Below, piece by piece: positions 24,356 to 34,690 of a stretch of DNA of 64,000 nucleotides. Each line of letters opens with the position of its first letter. Within the stretch, counting starts at the first letter, position 1. The stretch lies in contig JANPYM010000001.1 of NCBI GenBank assembly GCA_025890175.1, positions 3,636,971-3,700,970 on the forward strand, given 5' to 3'. The position numbers and the translations under genes are program-made. Below the pieces are notes generated by a model. It made no database searches and was not told the DNA's origin. It was given only the letters and a program-made list of their open reading frames with translations. This stretch comes from Ciborinia camelliae (lineage: Eukaryota; Ascomycota; Leotiomycetes; Helotiales; Sclerotiniaceae).

Positions 24356-25519
24356 ATGTCAAGAACTATAACAGACCCGAAAGTAGAGCAATTACTGGCT
24401 CCATTATTGTCATCTTTACCAGCGGCTTCAGTATCTCCCCAACCTCCCACAGCACTGCTTCCTTCATTATCGCCAATCCTACGCCAGAGAGTCCAAATCC
24501 TGTCTTCTGCGTCAGATGAACCATGGCTTCCACTGCTTTGCTATGATGCTTCGAATATCCCCAAGTTAGAACAAGCTGTAAGAAATGACCGATTGGAAGC
24601 GCATCCTGTTTCTGGAGAGGTCGAGGTTGATTGGGAGAGTGAGGTGGAAATGCAATATCGACGACTCGACGAAGAGACTCTGCAAGCGCTCGTTATATTC
24701 AGGGACCTTTCTTTGAGTGTGCGGCTTGTTTGGTGTGTTGGAGATGAGCTTGGCGGGGGTGATGGATGGAGAATTGGAGAAGTGGGAGTATATGACCCAG
24801 AGAATCAAGTAGGGTGGGGAAAGGTTGATATTGCTTCCGCAGAAACTGCCTTTGCAACTGGGACTCCAGAAACATCTACACAAACAAATGGCAATCCTCT
24901 GAATGTCTCAAATGGCACTAAAGACCTCGAGGCAGAAGATGATGATGACGATGATTACTGGGCTCAGTATGATAACGAGCCCGCCAGTACACCCGCACCG
25001 AAAGACTATCCACCGTCTCAGTCAATGCAGAACGGCTTGAAGGGGGGTGATGATGAAGACTCATATTACGCACAATATGCCGATGTACAACCTGCCATGG
25101 ATAGCCATGATCCAGACGAGGCAGCACAGAATGGTACCGTCGAAACGTCTCTTGGTCAAGATGATCAAATCACTTCTACCCTTCAACAAAATCTACAAAA
25201 TCATACACTGTCTCGTGACGTAAACCCTTGGAGTTCAGACTCTAGCAGCGGAATAATCAATGGGGGGGAATATGTTGAAGTCGTACAACCACGACCAGGA
25301 AGTAGAACCAGCTCAAGTGGAAGTGACACTGTTGCGAAACTTGAGAAGAGAGCAGAGGCACGAGAACAAAGCGAGGTTGGCATCAAGCAACATATTTCGA
25401 CGAGTGTGAAGAGTTTGTATAGATTGGCAAAAGTAGCTGGGATTGAGAGGGCAGAGTTTGATAGGTTGATTCGGACAGAGTTGGACTGTCTGGGTATGAT
25501 GGATGAGGATGATCAATGA
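24356..25519 (+). CDS. Acidic conserved fungal protein, function unknown
   Basis: A single-exon 387-aa ORF with a good start context (ATGTCAAGAACT). I do not recognise a named family. The N-terminal ~160 residues look folded (RQRVQILSS, LLCYDASNIPKLEQAV, LVWCVGDELGGGDGWRIGEV). The middle is acidic and low-complexity with two related motifs, DDDDDYWAQY at about 197 and DEDSYYAQY at about 232, a repeat that could be a short linear binding motif. The C-terminal 45 residues form a predicted helix pair (ISTSVKSLYRLAKVAGI). A reverse-strand ORF here is a shadow. The compositional pattern and codon bias support a real gene. Confidence 0.75.
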   Translation: MSRTITDPKVEQLLAPLLSSLPAASVSPQPPTALLPSLSPILRQRVQILSSASDEPWLPLLCYDASNIPKLEQAVRNDRLEAHPVSGEVEVDWESEVEMQYRRLDEETLQALVIFRDLSLSVRLVWCVGDELGGGDGWRIGEVGVYDPENQVGWGKVDIASAETAFATGTPETSTQTNGNPLNVSNGTKDLEAEDDDDDDYWAQYDNEPASTPAPKDYPPSQSMQNGLKGGDDEDSYYAQYADVQPAMDSHDPDEAAQNGTVETSLGQDDQITSTLQQNLQNHTLSRDVNPWSSDSSSGIINGGEYVEVVQPRPGSRTSSSGSDTVAKLEKRAEAREQSEVGIKQHISTSVKSLYRLAKVAGIERAEFDRLIRTELDCLGMMDEDDQ

Positions 25520-26243
25520 GGATACAGTACCCATGTTATGTTCTGAAAATAGTAGCCTATCAGCAGCATATGGGATGGAGTTTTGGCATCTTCATTGCAT
25601 AGCGTGAAATATTTGGGATAGGGGTAGATTATATTGAGGAAATATATGACGCTAGGATAATGAACTACAAAATTAACAAGAGAATTGTATCGTGCAGATA
25701 GATAATCTATATTTATATATTATTGTCTTGATTAAAGTTGATTGAATTACCTACTAGGTATGACTTACATAAATACTCCGTATAACATCAGATTTGACAA
25801 TCCAACAGTTTAGAATGTTTGATCCTCCTGCCTCTTCTCCTCTCCTGATATATCTATAAAAGGATTTGTCGAGATATTTGATAGGTATACTCGTATCAGA
25901 GGCCTTAGATCCACCCCCTCGGTGCGGATATCAACCCCCCCCCGAAATCGTCGAAGCATTGATCCACGATACGAGTACACCCTTAATTTTTTAATCTCCG
26001 TTGTATTGAAACCCATTTCCATTTCTATTTCCCTCGAGGCAACCAGAACGACCAAAACAATCCAGATCCTAGTCTATTTTGGAGTCAACCTCGAGTCAAA
26101 AATAGTAAAATTTTGGAAAGTTTTCAAACAAATGTGATTATCGAAGAATTGAGAAACGGGGGACACCAAAAGCCAATTGCGCCCTGATCAAACTCCCCAG
26201 ATTTCATCGATTCTCCAAAAATACAGGCACACGACAATACACA
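25520..26243. other. Intergenic
   Basis: No gene is supported. It probably holds the 3' end of the acidic-protein gene and the promoter and leader of the ELMO gene. A TACTCCGTAT motif occurs near 25774. Confidence 0.4.
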
Positions 26244-28415
26244 ATGGATCAAGCAGATATACCCTCGTTGCTCTCGAGGCTCAACAGTGATGAAGATGCT
26301 ATGCGCAAGATGGCTGTATTCAAGCTGCAATCTTCTATAAATGATCCTTCATTCGCAGATGTGTTTATTTCCTCGGGGGGCCTTACTATCCTACGTCGAT
26401 TGATCATGACAACCAATGCAAATACCCTCGCATACTCACTGCAGAGTCTAAGTCGTTTACTGGAAGTCGATATGGGTTGGGAGATATTCGAGTCGCCGGG
26501 GGCAGGAGAATTGGTCGAACGCGTTGTCGAATTAATTGTCACACACCCACTGGTTAATATTCTGCGAGGAGCTATGTCGATATTAGTTGCTATTGTGAGC
26601 CATCCGCAATCTTCGGGAGGACACATAAAAATACCTGGTGCATTTGGGTTTCGAGCATTGAGACCTGCTGTCGCGGTTTATCCCCAGTTCTTCGAAATGG
26701 TGGTCTCACAACTCAATTCCGCGGATCATTTACTGTGTGCGAATGCGCTGATGCTGCTGAATGCATTGATGCGGGATGCGATTACGAACGAGAATGGGCC
26801 CGGAAAGGATAATGTTAGCAAAAGTAGTGGGACTGGAGAGGAGTGGCCAAAATTTATTAAACGAATACAAGACTTGGGAGTTATAAAAGCTACATATAAT
26901 TTGATGCAAAGCTCGGCATTACAAGATTTGTCAAATGCGCTGTTGGAATTCCAGAGTTTGACCAAAATTTTATTGGGTAAATGGAGGGAGGTGAAGGTGG
27001 ATTTGGAAAGACCAGAACATCGACGAACCCTGAAGGGAATACATTTGGCTAGCGCACCCGAGAAGAGGGATTCTAGCAATGGAGAATATGATGAAAAGAA
27101 AGGGAGTCGAAAGCACAATCCTGAAAAGTGGAGGCGGTTAGGCTTCGAGACGGAAAGCCCTGCTTGGGAGTTTGAAACAACTGGATTTCTTGGTATGATG
27201 GATCTGTCGGATTATGTTAAGAAGAATGAAGATGGGTTTCAAAAGCTTCTATTAGAGCAATCTTCCAAGCCCCTACATGAAAGATGCCCTATTGCAAGAG
27301 CCAGTCTAATGGTCACATCTATTCTGTATGACCATTTCGATGTCGATAAATCAGATGTGGAGGATGCGAAAACTTATCTAGTGTTGGATGGGGTGAAGAA
27401 TTATGATAAGATATTTCGACCTCTCCTATTACAATGGTCCAGACTACACTCGGCGAGTTTGCAAGCTTTCTTTAGATTGTGGAAAGCCACTGGTGCTGAG
27501 CAGGATGATTTTATAAAAGTTGCGGAACTCGTGCGAATATTGGTTGAGCAAGTGGTCGGACAGGCTTCAAGGACCAAAGACGTTCTAGAAGTTGAGGAAG
27601 AATTGGCGGATTTCGAATATTCAAGACTACGAAACTTACAGATGGAGTTGTTGGAACTAACATTTGAAGATGAATGGGGTCATCACTTATATCAGGTGCG
27701 AGATGAACTCAAACACGAAGCTCTCCAGTTTGTAAAGGAACAGAGAATAAGATGTTTACTTCAAGGAGCATGGTTCCCAAGAATCATCCAACCAAAACCC
27801 ATTAGCGAAGAAGGATCAACCTCTACAAAAAGCCTTGGAAGAAAAATACCAACAACAAGTTGGCGTTTCGTCAAACTCTCACATAATCGACGTTACCTGC
27901 ATTATTTTGATTTCGACCACCAATTGAGCAAAGAACCGACACTCGATCAATTGCATGAAAAGATCGATTTGAGCACTATTAGTTCGGTCGTTTCTAATGT
28001 CTCCGCATCACATGATGATGGCTCCAGTATCTCTAGCTCATCAACCCTCAAAGACACCAATCATCCACCAAAGACCAATACCACGACCAAAATTACCATA
28101 AATAGTTACATCGGCGCCGAAAATAAAGCACAACCGGATGGTAGTGATCCGGCTGAAAGAGCTATTCTTACTTTGATGCCTCCTACACATAGTCTTGCGT
28201 CGGAATGGCTAGATGGATTACTAATGTTGTTGAATCAAGCGCCTATAACATCGGAAACTAATAAACTGGTAGGGCTCGTTAGTGAATACGGGTTGAAGAT
28301 TCGGTTGTTGAATGTTAGGCTGGATGATACTAATATATATGGGGGACCGCAGATGGGGGCGGGAAAGGTGCCGAGTAGGGAGGGGCTGGATGAAGATTAT
28401 TACTATGAGGTTTAA
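26244..28415 (+). CDS. ELMO/CED-12 family protein
   Basis: A 723-aa ORF in the order expected for ELMO proteins, which pair with DOCK-type exchange factors to activate Rac-like GTPases. An N-terminal armadillo-like helical region (to about 260) includes AVFKLQSSINDPSF and LQSLSRLLEVDMGWEIF. The ELMO domain follows at about 290-480 (LGFETESPAWEF, then TTGFLGMMDL). A C-terminal PH-like domain lies at about 505-690 (QGAWFPRI, WRFVKLSHNRRYLHYFDF) and contains a Ser/Thr-rich insert. Length matches animal ELMO1 (727 aa). A role in polarised growth is inference from the family. Confidence 0.88.
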   Translation: MDQADIPSLLSRLNSDEDAMRKMAVFKLQSSINDPSFADVFISSGGLTILRRLIMTTNANTLAYSLQSLSRLLEVDMGWEIFESPGAGELVERVVELIVTHPLVNILRGAMSILVAIVSHPQSSGGHIKIPGAFGFRALRPAVAVYPQFFEMVVSQLNSADHLLCANALMLLNALMRDAITNENGPGKDNVSKSSGTGEEWPKFIKRIQDLGVIKATYNLMQSSALQDLSNALLEFQSLTKILLGKWREVKVDLERPEHRRTLKGIHLASAPEKRDSSNGEYDEKKGSRKHNPEKWRRLGFETESPAWEFETTGFLGMMDLSDYVKKNEDGFQKLLLEQSSKPLHERCPIARASLMVTSILYDHFDVDKSDVEDAKTYLVLDGVKNYDKIFRPLLLQWSRLHSASLQAFFRLWKATGAEQDDFIKVAELVRILVEQVVGQASRTKDVLEVEEELADFEYSRLRNLQMELLELTFEDEWGHHLYQVRDELKHEALQFVKEQRIRCLLQGAWFPRIIQPKPISEEGSTSTKSLGRKIPTTSWRFVKLSHNRRYLHYFDFDHQLSKEPTLDQLHEKIDLSTISSVVSNVSASHDDGSSISSSSTLKDTNHPPKTNTTTKITINSYIGAENKAQPDGSDPAERAILTLMPPTHSLASEWLDGLLMLLNQAPITSETNKLVGLVSEYGLKIRLLNVRLDDTNIYGGPQMGAGKVPSREGLDEDYYYEV

Positions 28416-28905
28416 GAATGGGGGGGGGGTTGAAGGTTGTGTTGTATCTATTGTACTATACCCGTAAAAATATGGAGTGCACGAGAGAGGAGAGAGGAGA
28501 GAGGAGGGCATGGTTGGTATATGCATTCGATGGCAGTGCGGGTGGGATAGCAGCGTTTTTTTTTCCCCATCATTTCTTCCCGGTCTGATATTTTCCTGTA
28601 GTAGTTTTCTTTGTAATGATACCCTGGGGTTGGTTTATTGGGATTCCTACCTACCTACCTACGTTATGGTGGTCTAGTCTAGTCTAGTCTCCTATGGCTT
28701 TAAAAACATTCAATACGTACATACATACATACATACATAGGTACCTATATACTGAGTATTGGTAAATCGATACCTTGGCCATTTCTTACCATGTTTTTCT
28801 AGGTCCGGGGTTTTTTATACGCTGGAGGGAATGTGAATGTCATGGTTGGTTTGTGATATACCTACGTATAGAATATCATCGTCATCATTGTTCAATATCC
28901 ATACA

Positions 28906-28998
28906 CCTTGCCTTGCCTTGCCTTGCCTTGCCTTGCCATGCCTTGCCTTGCCTTGCCTTGCCTTGCCTTGCCTTGCCTTGCCTTGCCATGCCTTGCCA
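28906..28998. repeat. (CCTTG)n pentanucleotide microsatellite
   Basis: About 18 tandem copies of CCTTG with two CCATG variants. All overlapping ORFs are artefacts of the repeat. Confidence 0.95.
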
Positions 28999-29127
28999 TA
29001 TCTTCACATCCCGCATTCCAGTAATTAATATCTACGGAGTTATTAGCATGACGCAACCAACGACAATGATAAGGACAACGATTAACGACAATAACAACAA
29101 AGATAGCAAGGACCCCAGAACTCGAAA

Positions 29128-29211
29128 TCTCTTCTCTTCTCTTCTCTTCTCTTCTCTTCTCTTCTCTTCTCTTCTCTTCTCTTCTCTTCTCTTCTCTTCT
29201 CTTCTCTTCTC
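29128..29211. repeat. (TCTTC)n pyrimidine microsatellite
   Basis: About 16 tandem copies of a CTTCT unit form an uninterrupted ~84-nt polypyrimidine strand, with polypurine on the complement. It could in principle form triplex DNA; that is inference. Confidence 0.95.
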
Positions 29212-29419
29212 GCCAAGTAGTATATATATATAGGTACTTGGCATGCACGCCGCACGCAAAGATTACCTACCTAGGTAGGTAGGTAAGTAGGTAGGTAAGT
29301 AGGTAGGTACCCAGTCTAATACATACATGAATAATCAACTCCCCATTCCCCATTTCCCATTTCCTATCGAGATTCCCGTGTGGATATTATACGATACAAA
29401 GAGAGGGATGGAGATTTTT

Positions 29420-29990
29420 TTGTTGCACGTCTTTGTTTTTGCCCAGGTTTTGTCTAGAGAGTCTAGGTTTTGCTTCGACAGTCTAATGACGCGGTACTTT
29501 AGGGAGAGTTATATCGAGGACTTTTGTTGCATGTCGATGGGTTTGCCCAGGTTGCCAAGAGATGCTCATATTGTACTTTGGTGTGAGATCAAGGACTTTT
29601 GTTGCATGTCGATGGGTTTGCCCAGTTTTTGCCCAGAGAGCCTAGAGAACACGGTGTGAGATCAAGGACTTTTGTTGCGTATCGACATTTTTGCCCAGGT
29701 TTTGCCCAGGTTTTGCCCAGAGAGCCTAGAGAACACGGTGTTAAGGACGCTTGGTGTGCCTCGAGTCTAGGTTTTGCCCAGAGACGACGGAGAGATTCGA
29801 GACTCGGGTTTGCCTATAGAGCCCGGCGTTATATTTCCTATTCGAGACTTTTCCCGCGGCATATGGATGGTTGTGCCCAGAGAGTCCGGCGTTGCCCAGC
29901 GAATCTCATGTCGTACTTTGGTGTGATAGGTTGTCAAAGACTCTTGTTGCATATCGTTGTTTTTGCCCAGAGAGTTCAGTACTTTGTTTA
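29420..29990. repeat. Degenerate TTTGCCCAG minisatellite
   Basis: Irregular repeats are built from shared blocks: GGACTTTTGTTGCATGTCGA (near 29519, 29594, 29667, with a variant at 29940), TTTGCCCAGG, and AGAGAGCCTAGAGAACACGG (near 29633 and 29720). Frames through it encode repetitive peptides (FAQ.LPREPREHGV) without known domains. An inverted related block lies at 32101-32130. Confidence 0.75.
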
Positions 29991-31188
29991 CCTAGGTTCT
30001 CTTCCCAATATTCGTGCATTTTACCTACTACGTAAGTATGCCAAGCGACCTATATTGAATCCAATTGATTGTAAACCAAAGCTCCTTGGCAGTACAATTG
30101 GCAGCTGAACCCATTTCCAACTCAAGACCTTTGATACCAAAACCCCCAAACACAAGAACGAACGACCAAATTGCTGGGCATAAATACCGATATGCAACAA
30201 ATAATACTTGCCACCGGAAGAAAAATCACGAGAAATTGGAAAGGGTGGGTGGAAAGTGGACGGGGAGACGGAAAGGACGGGAAAGGCGGGAAGGAAGGAA
30301 GGCGGAAGGTTGGTCTACCCTCCCCACTGGTCGGAATGCCGTCCACGTGTCTCAAACTTCGAGGGCCGACAAACGTCGCGTCGTTGAGTGGCTGTAGGAT
30401 TGATGGGACGACATATATCACGGTTTTTTACAGAAGGTAGAGGAGAGGTAAGGTTAAGGGGGCACGGAAGGAGTTACGGAAGGAGTTTAAATTGACGAGA
30501 TTATTGACTTTATGTTTTTATCTCTTTTGGTTTATTTTTGGTTTATTTTTGGTTTATTTAAGGTTAATTATGCGAAGGTTTCGTTGACTGAAGTGAACCT
30601 TGACGGTGTCGTAATAATTCGTGTTTTGGTGGATAAGATTGAAACTCGGAAGTCGATGGACATCGTACTCGCGTTGTGTATGCCAACCTGCCAAGTCCAG
30701 GATTTATTAAAGAAAGTTTTTACAGGAACCATGGACCGAGATTGTTCCACGGAGGGGTCTGAACCCCAAGCCGGCAAAGTTGTCTTGCTGTAACTTGTAA
30801 GGCATAAGGCAGGGGATGGATGGGATGGATGAGATGGGATCTCTGTACTCCGTATCTATGTGACAATAATGCTAGAGTGGCAGTGCGCAGTGGGTTACCG
30901 GTATTGCTAATGGGTTTCCGGGGTAATACAAGAGTCTTCTTAAGTACCTCTTCATCCGTACCGGTATTTCTTCCTTTATATTTTTGTTTGTAGGTTAATG
31001 ACTCGTGGCCAAATCATCTCTTCTATCATTGTCATTACAGTATCATTAGCACTTGATACCTCCACTCTTCTCATCACCACAACAACATCGATCAAAAATT
31101 GGCAATCTAATTCCGGCCCAAATACCAAAATCTCCTAATACCAATCTTGGAGTATCCTCCTTCAAAAAACAAACAATCCTCTCAAAAA

Positions 31189-31617
31189 ATGCCGTCCCCA
31201 ATCCCCACCCTCCTAATCACGCAATTCCTCCTCTCCCACATCGCTCAATCCCCACGTCTCCCCCGGCGCATCCTGCACAAAACATCCAACGTGTCCCCGC
31301 GTCAAGATCTCGTGCATTTCCCGCCCAAAGATCTCTCGCCTTCCACGCTCAACATGTTGCTCCGCTGGGAAGCGGCGCAGCAAAATGCGATGGATAATTT
31401 TCCGATCTTTGTGGCGGCGGTGCTGTTTGCCAGTTTCAAGGGCGTGGATGAGGAGGTTGTGGCGGGATGGGGTTGGTGGTATGTTGGGGCCCGGTTGGGG
31501 TATTGGGGGGCTTATGTCGGGGTGGAGTGTGTGAAGTGGAGTTTTTTGAGGAGTGCCCTTTGGTGGGTGGGGAATGGGGTTTGTTTTTGGTTGTTGAGGG
31601 AGGGAGGGAGAGTTTGA
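31189..31617 (+). CDS. MAPEG-family membrane protein
   Basis: A 142-aa protein of the MAPEG type (membrane-associated proteins in eicosanoid and glutathione metabolism; glutathione transferase or peroxidase-like in microsomes). Diagnostic is the block RWEAAQQNAMDNFPIF, followed by hydrophobic helices (VAAVLFASF, WWYVGARLGYWGAYVG, ALWWVGNGVCFWLL). Four membrane segments are plausible. The Met at 31189 gives a short hydrophobic N-terminus (IPTLLITQFLL); the frame is open to 31147. GC content is higher than in the surrounding DNA. An upstream exon cannot be excluded. Confidence 0.75.
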   Translation: MPSPIPTLLITQFLLSHIAQSPRLPRRILHKTSNVSPRQDLVHFPPKDLSPSTLNMLLRWEAAQQNAMDNFPIFVAAVLFASFKGVDEEVVAGWGWWYVGARLGYWGAYVGVECVKWSFLRSALWWVGNGVCFWLLREGGRV

Positions 31618-33354
31618 GTTTGAGTGGGAGGGAGAGTGAGAGTGAGAGGGGGGTGGATTTCGAGGGGTGCGTCGGAGAGAGTGAAGGGGGTGAATCACAT
31701 GGCGAATAGATTGGAGCTGTGGAGATGCGGGGTAGTTCTTCGTGGATATATACCCATAGGGAAGATTGGAAGCCGCATTAAGTTATGTTACAACGGACAT
31801 AATGGTCTCAGTTAGAAATTTGTGTCTCTCGAGTGCAGCATCTTCATGAACCAAATAGGATATGGAACCACAAATTACACACCCAATCGACATATTGTCT
31901 CTCATACAATACATACCAATTCCACTCATCTCATTTCCTCCAGATAGTCAACCCAGCAGCACGGAACCACGAAACGGAATCCCCAAATTAAATCTGTTCC
32001 CCCTACCAAAGCCAAGAAGCCGCAACCAGTGCCAACCAGTGCCAACCAACCACCAACCACCCAAGCCAAGAAGCCACAATCTGCACCCAAACCACCAGAC
32101 TCTCTAGGCAAAACCCATGATACGCAACAGAAATCAATCAAAACAATCAAAACAATTATAGGTCACATAATATAATATAACCCATAATCCACACCACGAG
32201 AATCTTGGCTTGGCCTCATACCTCGTTCTATCCCCAGGAGATAGATATTTTATCCGAGGTAAGGTGCCTACCTACCTACTAGGTACCTAGGTTAACTATA
32301 GATTGGTGACGAGGGATATACTGGTATACCCTGGCATGTTGAAATGTTGGTGCTGTTTACTTGGTATTCTTAAGGTCGGTATATATATATAAGGTTACCA
32401 GAGAATCCATATTCAGGATAGAATGATAGAATGCACCAGGTCCAAACTCCTGAATATTTCCCTACCTACCTACCTACCTACCTAGCTACCTAGTACCTAG
32501 TGAATCCCCTCGGTTAATTTTATTTTCAATTCACTCTCCGTTCACTTCTGTACTCTCATCCAATATTCACCTGATCAGCATGATAGATATATGGAAATGA
32601 ATCATCCGCCGTCTGAAAAGTTTTGATGCACGTCTGAATATGCTGAAGTGCAGGCTACCAAGCCTGTAATTGAGGGGTAGGATGGCAGGATTGGGGGGGT
32701 AGAAAATAGCTTGGTTTTGTTAAAAAGGGATGTGGATTAAAAATCTAAATTGAGATTACTTATATTTGAAATAAAATAAAAAAATTTCAAAACAAAAACA
32801 AAAACAATTTCTTCACGTTATTGCAATTGAATCGTGTAATTTGATATATAATCGATATATAAAAACCTACATCTGAACCACTTTCGTCTCAAGTTATTCG
32901 TTCGAATCATAAATCATGAGTAGCAACTTCAGACTTGATATCGGGAGATAGCCATATAGATATGCACATCATGAATGTAATACATCGAAGCTGCTTAAAT
33001 GTTGAACACATCCAAAGCCCCGGAAATTCGTTTGGGTAATCTAGTCTTCCCAATCGCTCCTTAGGGCCAGTATCTAGCAATCACGAAAGTAAAAAAGGAA
33101 TGTCGAACGATTGACACAGCGGTATTAAAGTAATGTGATTGGCGGAAGAAGGTATAAATACCAATTCCAATTCAATTGTGAGGATTTCAATATCACTTTT
33201 ATCCTATCCTTTATGCTTTCAACTCCTCTTTGGTATAAATTCCCAAAACGCCTTGTTATTCTTTTTGGGTTTGTTCCCAGCTAGAATGATGGTTAGATAG
33301 GGCTATAAAAAACGAGCAACAATTGTCTACTTACATTCACAACCCAGTCCCCTT
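31618..33354. other. Intergenic, repeat-rich
   Basis: No gene is supported. It contains GAGAG repeats at 31605-31650, CCAACCA-type repeats at 32030-32060, CCTACC arrays at 32268-32295 and 32460-32500, and the inverted minisatellite block at 32101-32130. Confidence 0.5.
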
Positions 33355-34690
33355 TCAGCTTGAGGTCTCCGCTGGCTTTGCGACACCCTTTCCTTGGTTG
33401 TCTACCAATCTCTGCATAAATATGTTAGTAAAAGCTTTTGTCGTCGATTGGTAGGGGAAGTACTAACCAAGAGATTTCTCAAGAGAACGGCGATTGTGAC
33501 TTTACCAATGGATGGTACGTAAATAGAGGCCTTCTCTTTAACGGCAGGACCATCAAAATTCTTTTGAGATGAGAAATTGATACAGACAGCACCATCCCTG
33601 ATCAAGTCGGTATTAACCTTGAATCTCTCTCCTGGAACACCAGAGATAACAACATCACTCTTTGGCAAGCATTCATCGTTCTTCATTCCCTCCATGTCGT
33701 GTACCTCGTGATGAACCTTCTTGATGCCCTTGCCACGAGTAAAAAGCTTCACTCCATCAAGATCGCAAGAATAGACCGTAGCACCATCATTCGCAAGTAA
33801 AGCAGCCAATGGACGACCGACAACCTCTGAGCGGTTGAATACTGTGATTGTCTTTCCGTATAAACGATTGCCATATGGTAGGACAGAGTTGTAAATTTGG
33901 AGGTGTTCGAGAACTTTGACGACGGCCAAAGGTGTGCAGGGTAGAATCGATTTTTGGGTATTGTGAGGAGCATCGAGGAATCGAATATTTTGGTACATAT
34001 TGAAACGGTAGGTGTGTGCCAGCCCTTCTACATCTTTGTTCAAAGCAACTATTTGTTGGATATAGCCATCTTGGAGAGAAGGTGCTGGGAAGATTGGATA
34101 ATATACAATGATACCATGAATGGTATCGTCGTTGTTTGCTTTTAGGATTTCGTCTTCGATCTCTTCCTTGGTGAACTTTCGGAGCTCAAAGTCGAAACCA
34201 CTGGAGAAGATAAGTCAGTGTATGGAACTATCGAAGCCAACTACTTGTGGTATTCGATATATTGCAAGGGACTCTAAGTCTTCCAACTAAAAGACTGACA
34301 GGCTGTGAGCCCAATTAACGTTCCCTTGTTTTAAGGTATGGTGATTTGAAATCCAATCTTGTCGGATACTATCTGGATCTTCTGATCTTTAGATAATCAG
34401 ATTGGCCCCCGTTCTCAAACTACGTTTTGGGTAAGTGTAGCAAATACCTGACCGCCGCTGCTCTCGTGTATAGCAAATAACAAGAGAATAGATACTCACT
34501 TCTCAATGCAAGTTGCCATGGACCAGTCCGCATATTGTTGAGCCGCAGGGTCTTCATTTGCCAACAATCCAACCAGCTTGGGCTTGAAGGATAGCTTTTG
34601 AAGATCTACTGAAACCTCTCCAAGTAACTTTTTAGCAATTCCCTGGGCTAAGATAACCTTGCAGGTCGCTGGAACAGGAGAGCCGGACAT
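33355..34690 (-). CDS. MTD1: NAD-dependent methylenetetrahydrofolate dehydrogenase
   Basis: A cytosolic monofunctional 5,10-methylene-THF dehydrogenase (Mtd1 type) in one-carbon metabolism. Exons are 34690-34500, 34200-33468 and 33411-33355, giving 326 aa (yeast Mtd1 is 320). Junctions are in frame and restore CIEN|GFDFELR and RNLL|RLVDNQGKG. Motifs are the substrate-binding GLLANEDPAAQQYADW, DGYIQQIV, the LPCTPLAVVK block that replaces the bifunctional PCTP region, the Rossmann part TVFNRSEVVGRPLA, and KSDVVISGVPG. The first intron (299 nt) is unusually long for this window. No neighbouring one-carbon gene is seen. Confidence 0.93.

Larger units (their letters stand above)
28416..31188. other. 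Repeat-rich intergenic region
   Basis: No gene is confidently supported. It holds pentanucleotide arrays (28906-29211), a degenerate minisatellite (about 29420-29990) and CCTACCTAGGTAGGT tracts near 29265-29310. The ORFs here (for example 29599-30108 and 30512-30793) are repeat-derived or lack any domain signal. Confidence 0.5.

Noticed and set aside
28775..29259. Ala-Leu-Pro-Cys and Arg-Glu repeat ORFs on both strands
   Set aside because: Direct products of the CCTTG and TCTTC microsatellites.
29599..30108. 169-codon ORF with FAQ.LPREPREHGV repeats
   Set aside because: Arises from the degenerate minisatellite; frame not maintained between copies; no domain.
30512..30793. 93-codon ORF with hydrophobic start (MFLSLLVYFWFIFGLF)
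   Set aside because: The signal-like start is a TTTATTTTTGG repeat. The rest is open on both strands with no domain, so a secreted protein is not supported.
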